Source: JAIYDJ01 sp031398695 (GTDB taxonomy: Bacteria > Pseudomonadota > Alphaproteobacteria > Rhodobacterales > Rhodobacteraceae). From it: DNA of 41,389 nt. The translations under genes and the position numbers were made by a program. Below the pieces are notes generated by a model, which worked only from the letters and a program-made list of their open reading frames with translations, searched no databases and was not told the DNA's origin. The first letter of the stretch is position 1. The number at the start of each line of letters is the position of its first letter. Shown here in pieces: positions 16,151-22,790 of this stretch. Where the stretch lies: contig JANNNU010000163.1 of the NCBI GenBank assembly GCA_031398695.1, positions 1 through 41,389 on the forward strand. Direction: 5' to 3'.

Positions 16151-16300
16151 CTAAAGGCCAGACAGCAGTATCAGCCCCACAACGGCAATCAGCCATTCGC
16201 CCCAGTGCAACGACGGGGCCGAGGGCAGGGGCTGCGTCCACGCGGTGTCGCGGCTGTCGATCTGGCTTTGTGTCAGAGGCGGGGGGAAGCGCGGGTCCAT
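16151..16300 (-). CDS. Possible 49-residue single-helix membrane protein
   Basis: Minus-strand frame from ATG 16300 with AGGAAAG about nine bases upstream. The product has a proline-rich polar first part (MDPRFPPPLTQSQIDSRD), a Trp-flanked junction (LHWGEW) and a C-terminal hydrophobic helix (LIAVVGLILLSGL). That layout fits a small tail-anchored or inner-membrane protein. The frame is open farther upstream to 16384, but this start has the better site. It lies in an otherwise empty stretch beside the cargo. No family is recognised and the call depends on composition and the ribosome binding site alone. Confidence 0.38.
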   Translation of the reverse strand: MDPRFPPPLTQSQIDSRDTAWTQPLPSAPSLHWGEWLIAVVGLILLSGL

Positions 16301-16556
16301 TGCGTGGGTCTTTCCTGGGTTGGCACTTGTGGCGAAAATGACGTGTATTTTCTGGGAAACTGGCCGCGTGACAGAGGATTTCACGCGGCCAAACTCGTTA
16401 ACAAGTCAATCAAAGGAGCCAGTTGGGCTACCTTGACCAACATAATTCTATCCTGCTAATGTGGCATTAGGGAGACTAATGATTACGATTGTGGAAACAG
16501 TCTGTTGTCTTCCGACAGCGTCAAGCAATGTAGCCAGGACCAGTGTGGGGATTGAG

Positions 16557-16625
16557 GACCAGATGGCGCTGTCGCAGGAGCGAGAAGCCCAGCGCCAACC
16601 CCAACGTCACGTCATCTGCTGGGCC
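16557..16625 (+). pseudogene. Internal fragment of an HGG-type gene
   Basis: Reads DQMALSQEREAQRQPQRHVICWA, matching the 18259-18795 gene at AQLSLMKEREAQRQARRRVVCGA with one codon missing. The part after VVCGAKT is gone. It is a second decayed piece, about 650 bases from the one at 15851 and in the reverse of the gene's order, so at least one rearrangement or two separate losses occurred. Confidence 0.6.
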
Positions 16626-16682
16626 TCGAGCCAGTTTCTTCGGACAGGGCCCCGCCGGGCGGCTTGACCCTGTCAGTCGGTG

Positions 16683-17594
16683 TCACTGAAGGCGCGCAGC
16701 GTCGATCTTCACTCTTATCATGCCCTCGCTGACCTTGTAGGTGCCGCCGGTCAAACTGACGCAACGCTTGCCGACCGTTTGAAGGCGCAGGTCGGTGACG
16801 TTCAGTTGTTGATCCAACTTCACGTCATGCACCCACCCTACTACCGTGCCTGTTTGGTCAGCGACCGGCAGGCCGTTGTAGACCTGGCTATTGCCGCCTT
16901 TGGCACAGCGCATCTTGGTCTTGATCGGCATGACGGGTGTGCTGACTGTTGACAGCGTGGTCACGAGCTTGGTGCGTGGTTTTGCGGTCGCAACGTCCCG
17001 GCTGGAGGTTTTCCCACGCCCTGCGCCCTTCCCGTCCGATCCGACCGAAGCACCCTTCGAACCGGTGCCAACATTCTTTCCGTTGCCACTATTTTTCCCG
17101 GTGCCGCCACCCGCAACAGCGCCGCCGTTCCCACCGGTGTTGTCGCCGCCGACGCTGACGCCACCCGTTTTACCACCGCTGCCACCTATGTTCGCCCCAG
17201 CGCTGGCCACTGACTTGCCCCCGACCGTTGCGCCGGCCGAAATACCGTCCCGCCCGCCGACGTTGACACCCGCCTTTGCGACCGAGTCACCCTTGGCGGA
17301 GACACCCGCCGACACACCGTCCTGACCGCCAACTCTGGCACCCACATTGGCACCGGACTCGCGTCCAACGGATGCCCCGGCCGATACGCCGCCCACATTA
17401 ACACCCGCTTCGATGTCCGAGCCGCGCCCGATCGAAAGGCCGCCGCGCCCGGAGACACCAACCGAGATTTCAGCCTGTGCCGCTTGAATGTTATATCCGA
17501 GCGCCAGCGGCAGTGTTACCGCTGTGGACAGAACCAGTCGAAGAAAGCTGGTGCTGCGCTTTGGTTGGGTCCTCATTTTCTTCAAGAAAGTCAT
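16683..17594 (-). CDS. Secreted glycine-rich repeat protein with PRC-barrel-like C-terminus
   Basis: 303 residues. Signal peptide 1-41 (basic start, SFLRLVLSTAVTLPLALG, cleavage near AQA-E). Residues 42-150 are imperfect ~24-residue repeats with VGGxDGxSAG followed by GxSVAxAG; 150-195 is low-complexity Gly/Asn/Lys. The C-terminal 238-303 (GLPVADQTGTVVGWVHDVKL then DQQLNVTDLRL) resembles a PRC-barrel, with C230 and C278 placed to pair. ATG 17594 has AAGGA seven bases upstream. The repeats recall surface fibre or beta-roll proteins, but that is inference. It is encoded against its neighbours and is probably cargo; the product should be periplasmic or at the cell surface. Confidence 0.78.
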   Translation of the reverse strand: MTFLKKMRTQPKRSTSFLRLVLSTAVTLPLALGYNIQAAQAEISVGVSGRGGLSIGRGSDIEAGVNVGGVSAGASVGRESGANVGARVGGQDGVSAGVSAKGDSVAKAGVNVGGRDGISAGATVGGKSVASAGANIGGSGGKTGGVSVGGDNTGGNGGAVAGGGTGKNSGNGKNVGTGSKGASVGSDGKGAGRGKTSSRDVATAKPRTKLVTTLSTVSTPVMPIKTKMRCAKGGNSQVYNGLPVADQTGTVVGWVHDVKLDQQLNVTDLRLQTVGKRCVSLTGGTYKVSEGMIRVKIDAARLQ

Positions 17595-17722
17595 GCTACG
17601 TCCTTACCTTGCTATGGGCCCGAAGGCTCCTGTTACACACGGAATTCATCTTGGCAGCCGACCCCCTTTTGCGCGGCGCTTTTGATGGTTGGACTTTGTT
17701 TTCACTTCTTTGTCAGCTTTTT

Positions 17723-17772
17723 GGTAGTAAGGCTTTGTTTTCGCGTAATTGTCAGGCTTTGACCTTACTACC
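17723..17772. promoter_or_regulatory. Long inverted repeat in AT-rich gap upstream of the secreted protein gene
   Basis: GGTAGTAAGG (17723-17732) and its exact complement CCTTACTACC (17763-17772) with 30 bases between. It lies 130 bases upstream of the minus-strand secreted-protein gene and 170 bases before the plus-strand gene at 17942. It may be an operator or an RNA hairpin in the leader. The rest of the gap 17595-17941 is AT-rich, with repeated CTTTGTTTTC pieces and no gene. Confidence 0.4.
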
Positions 17773-17941
17773 TATGCGCTTACGGATTAACCCAAGGTTG
17801 AGTTTCAGAGAGTTACAGAAAATGCACTTATAGCGACGAAACAATCCGCATAAATTGTTTCGAATGCTGCGGTTCACACGGCTTTGTCGCGCAAATACAA
17901 AAAGGATTTACTAAGCAAAATCAGTATGTTAGCCATTTACC

Positions 17942-18262
17942 ATGAGCGGACCGAAGCGCCTACTACGGCAGCAGGAAGTACCAATGTCAGAGCCCGAACC
18001 GCGCGGAATCGAACCGGGCGACAACTGGCCGCGCACCGTGCTGGTTCACCTCTGGCCCTGCGGCCACAAGCGCCATCGCAAAGCTCGCGCCCGGCGCGTT
18101 CTGAAAAACGCTCGCTGGGGCGAATGGACTTGTCGGCAATGCCTCGACCCCGTTCCGTTCACGCGCAGGGCCGATGCGGTCTATTGCCGGGAAAGGTGCA
18201 GGAAGCGCGCGGCAAGGTCCAGGAAGGCCGCCAGGGGAGCACAGCGCCCCTCTGAGGCGTGA
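17942..18262 (+). CDS. Small phage-type zinc-ribbon protein
   Basis: A 106-residue basic protein. It has a Cys/His layout typical of small phage proteins: W-x-C-G-H-K at 58-63, then CRQC, then YCRERCRKRAARSRK near the C-terminus, likely binding zinc and nucleic acid. Start is ATG 17942; ATG 17984 is a good alternative because the first 14 residues are not needed for the motif. Its TGA overlaps the next gene's GTG (GTGA at 18259-18262), so the pair is coupled. The exact function is unknown; this pattern is common in Rhodobacteraceae prophages beside HGG genes. Confidence 0.72.
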   Translation: MSGPKRLLRQQEVPMSEPEPRGIEPGDNWPRTVLVHLWPCGHKRHRKARARRVLKNARWGEWTCRQCLDPVPFTRRADAVYCRERCRKRAARSRKAARGAQRPSEA

Positions 18263-18795
18263 CCATGCGGGCTGCACAGATTGCCACCACAGGCGCGGCT
18301 TTGAAGGCCACCCGGAAAGCCGCTGGCCTAACACAGCTTGCCCTTGCCCAGCGCGCGGGCGTATCGCGGGAAGCTGTGCAGTATTGGGAAGCCAAAGCCA
18401 CCGTGCCGCTGCGCTATGGTGCGCCCCGTGTCTTTGCTGAGGTGCTAGATCTGCCCGAGTTGGCGGAATTGTCCCGCAATAACGCGCGCGCGGGGGGATG
18501 GGGTGATACACGCCGACGGGAAACTCTGGCACGGTTGGACCTTTATGTTGAGGCCCAGCTTTCGCTGATGAAGGAAAGGGAAGCCCAGCGCCAAGCACGC
18601 CGTCGCGTGGTCTGTGGGGCCAAGACGCGAAAGGGTGGCGAGTGCAGGAACAAGTCCGAGGCTGGCCGTAGGAGGTGCAAGTTTAATGGCGGCAAATCCA
18701 CTGGGGCCAGAACGCCAGAGGGAAAGGCCCGGATTGTCGAAGCGCAGCGGCGGCGCTGGGCGGCTTGGCGTTTGCGTGTGGTACCGCCTAGATGA
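18259..18795 (+). CDS. XRE-type helix-turn-helix fused to HGG-type zinc domain
   Basis: 178 residues. Residues 9-60 form a Cro/CI-type helix-turn-helix (ALKATRKAAGLTQLALAQRA then GVSREAVQYWEAK). A helical linker follows (LARLDLYVEAQLSLMKEREA). The C-terminus is the phage HGG-type zinc module (VVCGAKTRKGGECRN, RRRCKFNGGKSTGARTPEGK, ARIVEAQRRRWAAWR), with Asn where His is usual. Start is GTG 18259, overlapping the preceding stop, or ATG 18265. It may act as a regulator of the element, the only intact repressor-like gene inside it. Fragments related to its second half lie at 15851 and 16557. Confidence 0.75.
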   Translation: MTMRAAQIATTGAALKATRKAAGLTQLALAQRAGVSREAVQYWEAKATVPLRYGAPRVFAEVLDLPELAELSRNNARAGGWGDTRRRETLARLDLYVEAQLSLMKEREAQRQARRRVVCGAKTRKGGECRNKSEAGRRRCKFNGGKSTGARTPEGKARIVEAQRRRWAAWRLRVVPPR

Positions 18796-18879
18796 TAGCT
18801 AAGTTCGATGGTCGTTGCTATTTCGGAAGGCGCATCTTCCGCTAAACGAGTTTCTGCTGACCCCTATTTCTTTAGAGTG

Positions 18880-18906
18880 ACTTCGAACCAAGCTCAGCTT
18901 CGAAGT
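18880..18906. terminator. Hairpin between convergent genes
   Basis: Perfect 8-bp arms ACTTCGAA / TTCGAAGT with an 11-base loop, between the converging genes ending at 18795 and 18917. A smaller GGAAG/CTTCC hairpin is at 18825-18840. No T-run; a bidirectional terminator is inferred. Confidence 0.5.
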
Positions 18907-18916
18907 AGTAGCAGGA

Positions 18917-20293
18917 CTACCCCTCGAGTAAATCAGAATGATTCTTTGTAATTGAAACAATCAATTGATATGGCTCACTTGAAGCAATTCCGAGACTAGT
19001 AAGTTCGCCAAACCTGCCAACGTTATCCTTCAGCCAAGCCCACGTGACAACAGTGTCGCCATAGTCTCCGCTTTGAGCATTGCCAAACCAGAACCCATCA
19101 TTCTCAAGATTGACATCGACGGCCGATAACTTTCCGCTCCGTCTCAGGAAATCAATGAAATTCGGCTCTCTAATGGTAAAGACAAAAACTCCTTTCGGCT
19201 TCAGAGAGTCCATAATTTGTTCAAGATTGTTTAGGAATACATCGTGCGGAAGATGTGTAAAAACAGAGTACGCGTACGCAAAGTCAAACTCTGCTTTGGG
19301 CAGGGAAGCTTGAGTCAGCCTGGCATCCAACAGGAGTGTTGGGTTTGACATTCCACTCGCTTTAAAAAGCTGAAGAGAACTTTCCCACGCATCAGAGCAG
19401 GTCAATTGAATTGGGGAACCAAATAGATTGATTAGACTTGCGATGCGGCCAAAACCCGCTCCATAATCGAGTGCTTTCCATTCACCCGTTTCAATCAAGG
19501 GAATAGCGTCAATCAGCTTTTCAATGAACTCTACAGTTCTTGTCAGCAGTACTTCACCATCTGCACCAGTATAGGCCCTCTGAATCAGAGAACTGGGCCA
19601 AACGACACCATCTCGCCCCGATAGGGAGGCAATTTTCCGGCCTTCATTGAGCAACTCATCAAAATCGAATTTTTTCTTTCCGCTATCTTTGCTGTCCGAT
19701 AGATGATCTAAAAAAAATTCAAAGTTTGGTGTGCTGAAGAAATCAAGACGTTCTTTGATGATTGCATCATCCCAATCCCACCAGCAAAGCTTTAGTAGCT
19801 TGTTTACAATTGCTTGCTCAAAATGCATTCTGATCAATTTTGCGGGCACTCCACCAACAATGCTGTATGGCGCAACATCTTTTACAACAACCGCACGAGC
19901 GCCAATCACAGCACCATCGCCTATGGTGACGCCGGCCATGACCATCGCACCTCGGCCAATCCAGACATCATTGCCGATATGGACACTCAGGTTAGCAGCT
20001 TGATAACGACTAGAGACCAGGTTCGCCGACTTCCCGAAAACATAAGTAAGTGGATAGGACGAGACGTAATCGATGTGATGTCGACCATGCTTTCCGACAA
20101 AGATGCTTACATCGTCAGCTATCGAACAAAAGGCACCAATTGTCAGACTGTGTTTAAAGTCTCCCTTGGACCAATGAAGATTGGGGCCCCCGTACGAGTG
20201 TTTTCCGACAGAAATCGGAAACCCATCATCAATAAATCGAGCCAGTTTGCGTACCGTGTGTGCATCGGCTAAGGGACTGGGGGTGTCCGTCAT
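18917..20293 (-). CDS. Hexapeptide acetyltransferase fused to SAM methyltransferase (cargo)
   Basis: 458 residues in two domains. Residues 1-~200 are a left-handed beta-helix acyltransferase of the CatB/xenobiotic type: hexapeptide turns (LTIGAFCSIADDVSIFVG), a His-rich loop with GRHHIDYVSSYPL (catalytic His among 69-73), then IGNDVWIGRGAMVMAGVTIG and the PAKLIRMHF end. Residues ~225-458 are a class I methyltransferase with motif I LDYGAGFGR (275-283), SDAWE and the SVFTHLPHDVF and LKPKGVFVFT motifs. The low GC against its surroundings suggests recent transfer. No signal peptide, so cytoplasmic. Such pairs act on nucleotide sugars or surface glycans, but the substrate is unknown. ATG 20293 is the only good start. 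It is the last gene before the tRNA. Confidence 0.85.
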   Translation of the reverse strand: MTDTPSPLADAHTVRKLARFIDDGFPISVGKHSYGGPNLHWSKGDFKHSLTIGAFCSIADDVSIFVGKHGRHHIDYVSSYPLTYVFGKSANLVSSRYQAANLSVHIGNDVWIGRGAMVMAGVTIGDGAVIGARAVVVKDVAPYSIVGGVPAKLIRMHFEQAIVNKLLKLCWWDWDDAIIKERLDFFSTPNFEFFLDHLSDSKDSGKKKFDFDELLNEGRKIASLSGRDGVVWPSSLIQRAYTGADGEVLLTRTVEFIEKLIDAIPLIETGEWKALDYGAGFGRIASLINLFGSPIQLTCSDAWESSLQLFKASGMSNPTLLLDARLTQASLPKAEFDFAYAYSVFTHLPHDVFLNNLEQIMDSLKPKGVFVFTIREPNFIDFLRRSGKLSAVDVNLENDGFWFGNAQSGDYGDTVVTWAWLKDNVGRFGELTSLGIASSEPYQLIVSITKNHSDLLEG

Positions 20294-20651
20294 TCTGTCT
20301 TATCCCAACATTCAAACTCACACTGCACGGGGGCCATTCTTCGAACTACCTTCACAACATCAGGCTTTGGTCGCACACCAGTAGATTACGATCGTTGCCC
20401 GCTGGCAAGTGGATAGGCGACGTGGCGGCGGAGCACCCATCAATTCGAAAATTCCGATCAACCTAAGCCTGCTCGCTCAGGTTTGGCCTCATTTTCTGGC
20501 GCTAAATGCGCGTGTTTTGCTATTCGCCGACTTCGGCGGACACTTTCGAAATCGAACCCCTACCCAGCGCCAAATGGGGGATATGGTGGGGGACAAATTT
20601 GTCCGAGCTACGCGCAACGCATTGAAATAACTCATCGAAAATTGATAGACA
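20294..20651. other. Gap at the right end of the element
   Basis: No gene is supported. It contains a perfect 14-bp palindrome GGACAAATTTGTCC at 20591-20604, about 50 bases before the attachment core, and a shorter CCGACTTCGGCGG hairpin near 20528. These could be arm-type sites for integrase or excisionase, or the end of the tRNA transcript. Confidence 0.5.
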
Positions 20652-20664
20652 GGCGGAGAGACAG
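20652..20664. repeat. attR core overlapping tRNA-Ser 3' end
   Basis: GGCGGAGAGACAG, identical to attL at 7972-7984. This copy is part of the working tRNA, so the element supplied the 3' end. The base after the CC is T on the tRNA strand, so CCA is not encoded here. Confidence 0.9.
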
Positions 20665-20740
20665 GGATTCGAACCCTGGGTCGGCGCAAACCGACAACGG
20701 TTTTCGAGACCGCCGCATTCGACCACTCTGCCACCTCTCC
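20654..20740 (-). tRNA. tRNA-Ser (anticodon CGA)
   Basis: 87-nucleotide class II tRNA on the minus strand. The acceptor stem GGAGAGG pairs with TCTCTCC (one G-T pair), discriminator G. The anticodon loop CTCGAAA gives anticodon CGA at 20704-20706, reading UCG. A long variable arm (TTGTCGG..GCCGACC region) and T-arm GGGTTCGAATCCC are present. CCA is not encoded. Its 3' end is the integration site of the element to its left. Confidence 0.95.
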
Positions 20741-20914
20741 GCGGTGCTGGCCGTCTGGGCAGGGGATTAGCGGGGGCGTGCGGCGCTTGCAAGTGGGATT
20801 CGGCTGGGATCGGCCGGCGCGATCACGCGGGATTGCGCTGGGGCGGGGGCAGGCTTCTTGGCATTCCGGGCGGGGCTGTCTAGGTTCGTATCAGACCTGC
20901 TGGAGGCTTGCCGG

Positions 20915-21778
20915 ATGAAACTGCGTGCTCTGTCTGTTGTGCTGGCGATGGCGCTGGCTCCGGTGGGGGGGTGGGCGCAAACCGCGCCGCCGGTGCCTGC
21001 GCCTGACGAGGCGACCGACCAGATCGCGGCGCTGTCGCAGGTGTTGATGATCGACGCCGTGATCGAGGTCATGCGCGATGAGGGCATCGCCTACGGGTCG
21101 GACCTGGCGGACGAGATGTTTCCCGGCCAGGGCGGGCCGGGGTGGCAGTCGGTAGTCGCGGCGATCTATGAACCCCGGGCCATGCGCGCGCAGTTCGATA
21201 CGACATTTCGCGCCACGCTGACGGGGTCTGCCGATGAGGTCGCAGCGATCGAGGCCTTCTTTGCGTCAGAGCTTGGTCAGCGCGTGCTGACGCTGGAAAT
21301 CGAGGCGCGCAGGGCCTTGCTGGATGACGTCGTGGAAGAAGCCGCGACGCTGGCCTATGCCGAGATCGAGGCCGAGGGCGGGCCGCGTCTGGCGGCGCTG
21401 AAGGCGTTCATCGACACCAACATGCTGGTCGATTCCAACGTCATGGGTGCGCTGAACGCGAACCTCGCGTTCTATCAGGGCATGGCAGAGGTAGAAAGCT
21501 TTGGCGAGGCGATGCCCGAGGACCAGATGCTGGCCGAAGTCTGGGCGCAGGAGCCCGATATCCGGACGGAAACCGAAGACTGGCTGCATCCCTATCTCGC
21601 TTTGGCCTACAAGCCGCTGAGCGACGACGACTTGCGCGCGTACGAGGCGTTCTCGGCCAGCTCCGCCGGTCAGGCGGTCAACACGGCGCTGTTTGCGGCA
21701 TTCGACGCGATGTTCGTGTCGATTTCACGCGATCTGGGGCGCGCAGTGGCGCGGCAGATGCAGGGCCAGGAACTGTGA
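20915..21778 (+). CDS. Exported DUF2059-family protein
   Basis: 287 residues with a clear signal peptide (MKLRALSVVLAMALAP, cleavage after GWAQ or thereabouts). The mature protein is helical and acidic. Its C-terminal half shows the DUF2059-like pattern in which helices end in YEPRAMRAQFDTTF and YEAFSASSAGQAVNTALFAA, repeated twice in related form (FFASELGQRVL and FSASSAGQAVN). ATG 20915 has GGAGG eight bases upstream; an upstream in-frame ATG at 20858 would bury the signal peptide. It should be periplasmic. The function of the family is unknown. It stands alone between the tRNA and a minus-strand gene. Confidence 0.82.
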   Translation: MKLRALSVVLAMALAPVGGWAQTAPPVPAPDEATDQIAALSQVLMIDAVIEVMRDEGIAYGSDLADEMFPGQGGPGWQSVVAAIYEPRAMRAQFDTTFRATLTGSADEVAAIEAFFASELGQRVLTLEIEARRALLDDVVEEAATLAYAEIEAEGGPRLAALKAFIDTNMLVDSNVMGALNANLAFYQGMAEVESFGEAMPEDQMLAEVWAQEPDIRTETEDWLHPYLALAYKPLSDDDLRAYEAFSASSAGQAVNTALFAAFDAMFVSISRDLGRAVARQMQGQEL

Positions 21779-21840
21779 TCCGCGCGGGCGTGGTGCCGGC
21801 CTGATGAGCGTCGATCGGGGGGACGGATCCCTGCTGCGGA

Positions 21841-22494
21841 TCACAGCAATCGGGTCGGCCACGGTTCGGTAACGTCCTCGGTCACCTGGATGTCGTCGTT
21901 AGGCAGCGGCCGCTGCAACGTGCTGGCCTCGGCCCAGGGGGCGGACAACCAGGCGGTCCACTCTGCGGTGTGCGTCAGGACGACCGGCATCGCCTTGGGG
22001 TGGATGGACGCGACCACGTCGTTCGGTGCGCAGGTCAGGAAGCCGAACAGATCGTCGGTCGTCTCGCCATCCTTCAGCTTGCGCAGGCTTTTCCATTGGG
22101 GCACCCAAATGCCCGCAAAGAAGGCAGGCCGATCGTCCGGCACCGCGAACCATGCGTTCCCGGCTCCCTTGCCGCCCTTCGGTTCGGCAAACCGGGTCAG
22201 CGGCACGAGGCAGCGGTGCGCCGGACCCAGCCAGCGCCGCCAGTGGGGAGATGCGGTGTTGCGCACGTTGGTCACCCCGCGGTCGATGCCGGACGGGCTG
22301 TGAAACTGCGGCGGCGAGGGCAACCCCCACCGGGCCATTTGCACCACCATCGCCCCGTCTTCGGCGCGCAGGATCGGGGCGGGCCGGTCGGGATAGATGT
22401 CGCCCGGCTGGAGGTTGCCCGCCTGGTTGTCGAGATCGCCGAACAACTGTCGCATGGCGTCGACCGAGCGGGTTTGGGTGAACAGATTGCACAT
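21841..22494 (-). CDS. SRAP (HMCES/YedK-like) abasic-site protein
   Basis: 217 residues. Translation from ATG 22494 places the catalytic Cys at position 2 (MCNLFTQTRS), which after Met removal forms the thiazolidine DNA-protein crosslink to abasic sites in single-stranded DNA. Other SRAP signatures are VTNVRNTAS, RCLVPLTRFAEPKGG with the active-site Glu, FAGIWVP, and HPKAMPVVL with the active-site His. The reading frame is open farther upstream, but that part is not protein-like and would hide Cys2. It protects replication at abasic sites in the cytoplasm. It is convergent with the DUF2059 gene and divergent from rplU. Confidence 0.93.
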   Translation of the reverse strand: MCNLFTQTRSVDAMRQLFGDLDNQAGNLQPGDIYPDRPAPILRAEDGAMVVQMARWGLPSPPQFHSPSGIDRGVTNVRNTASPHWRRWLGPAHRCLVPLTRFAEPKGGKGAGNAWFAVPDDRPAFFAGIWVPQWKSLRKLKDGETTDDLFGFLTCAPNDVVASIHPKAMPVVLTHTAEWTAWLSAPWAEASTLQRPLPNDDIQVTEDVTEPWPTRLL

Positions 22495-22616
22495 GTCAGG
22501 CCCTTGACGGTCTGCGGGTCCGGATGATTCCCCTTGCAGCCTAGCGCCTTCGCGGCAGTGGTGCGACGGGGGAACTGGCGCGGCGCGAAAACCGCCGACG
22601 GGCCCCAACGCGACCC

Positions 22617-22646
22617 TTGACACCCCGCAGGGTTTTCCCCCATAAA
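22617..22646 (+). promoter_or_regulatory. Promoter of rplU-rpmA
   Basis: TTGACA (22617-22622), 18-base spacer, CATAAA (22641-22646). This is close to consensus and lies 145 bases before rplU in the divergent gap with the SRAP gene. It implies a leader of about 140 bases. Confidence 0.65.
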
Positions 22647-22730
22647 CCCGCATCCCGGCGAGATGCGAGTCTTGGCCGGGATTGATATTTATGGAGCCCC
22701 GATCGGGGCGCGCTGTCCGAGGCGGGGTCT

Positions 22731-22761
22731 TGCGGCCCCACGAACTCCGAAAGGGGCCGCA
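22731..22761 (+). promoter_or_regulatory. Stem-loop in the rplU leader
   Basis: Perfect 9-bp stem TGCGGCCCC / GGGGCCGCA (22731-22739, 22753-22761) with a 13-base loop, 29 bases before the L21 start. It lies within the predicted leader. Ribosomal protein leaders often bind their own product, so autoregulation is possible; an attenuator is the alternative. Confidence 0.5.
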
Positions 22762-22790
22762 GGACGCGGAGCAAGAGAGAAGGATAGACC

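Larger units (their letters stand above)
7972..20664. mobile_element. Integrative element in tRNA-Ser(CGA), phage-satellite-like, decayed
   Basis: A 13-bp direct repeat GGCGGAGAGACAG lies at 7972-7984 and 20652-20664; the right copy is the 3' end of tRNA-Ser. A tyrosine integrase starts 160 bp inside the left copy. Inside are an AlpA-like excisionase remnant, a primase-polymerase/VirE-type helicase remnant, an iteron-like array, phage-type HGG and zinc proteins, and cargo genes. No capsid, tail, terminase large subunit or conjugation genes are seen, so it is more like a satellite or genomic island than a full prophage. Base composition drops in several genes (9445-10191, 17595-17941, 18917-20293). 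Lesions in excision and replication genes suggest it can no longer move. Confidence 0.9.

Noticed and set aside
16069..16459. Two overlapping plus-strand open frames in the 15.8-16.7 kb gap
   Set aside because: No ribosome binding sites, basic low-complexity products, and no similarity to known phage proteins; the gap otherwise looks like debris.
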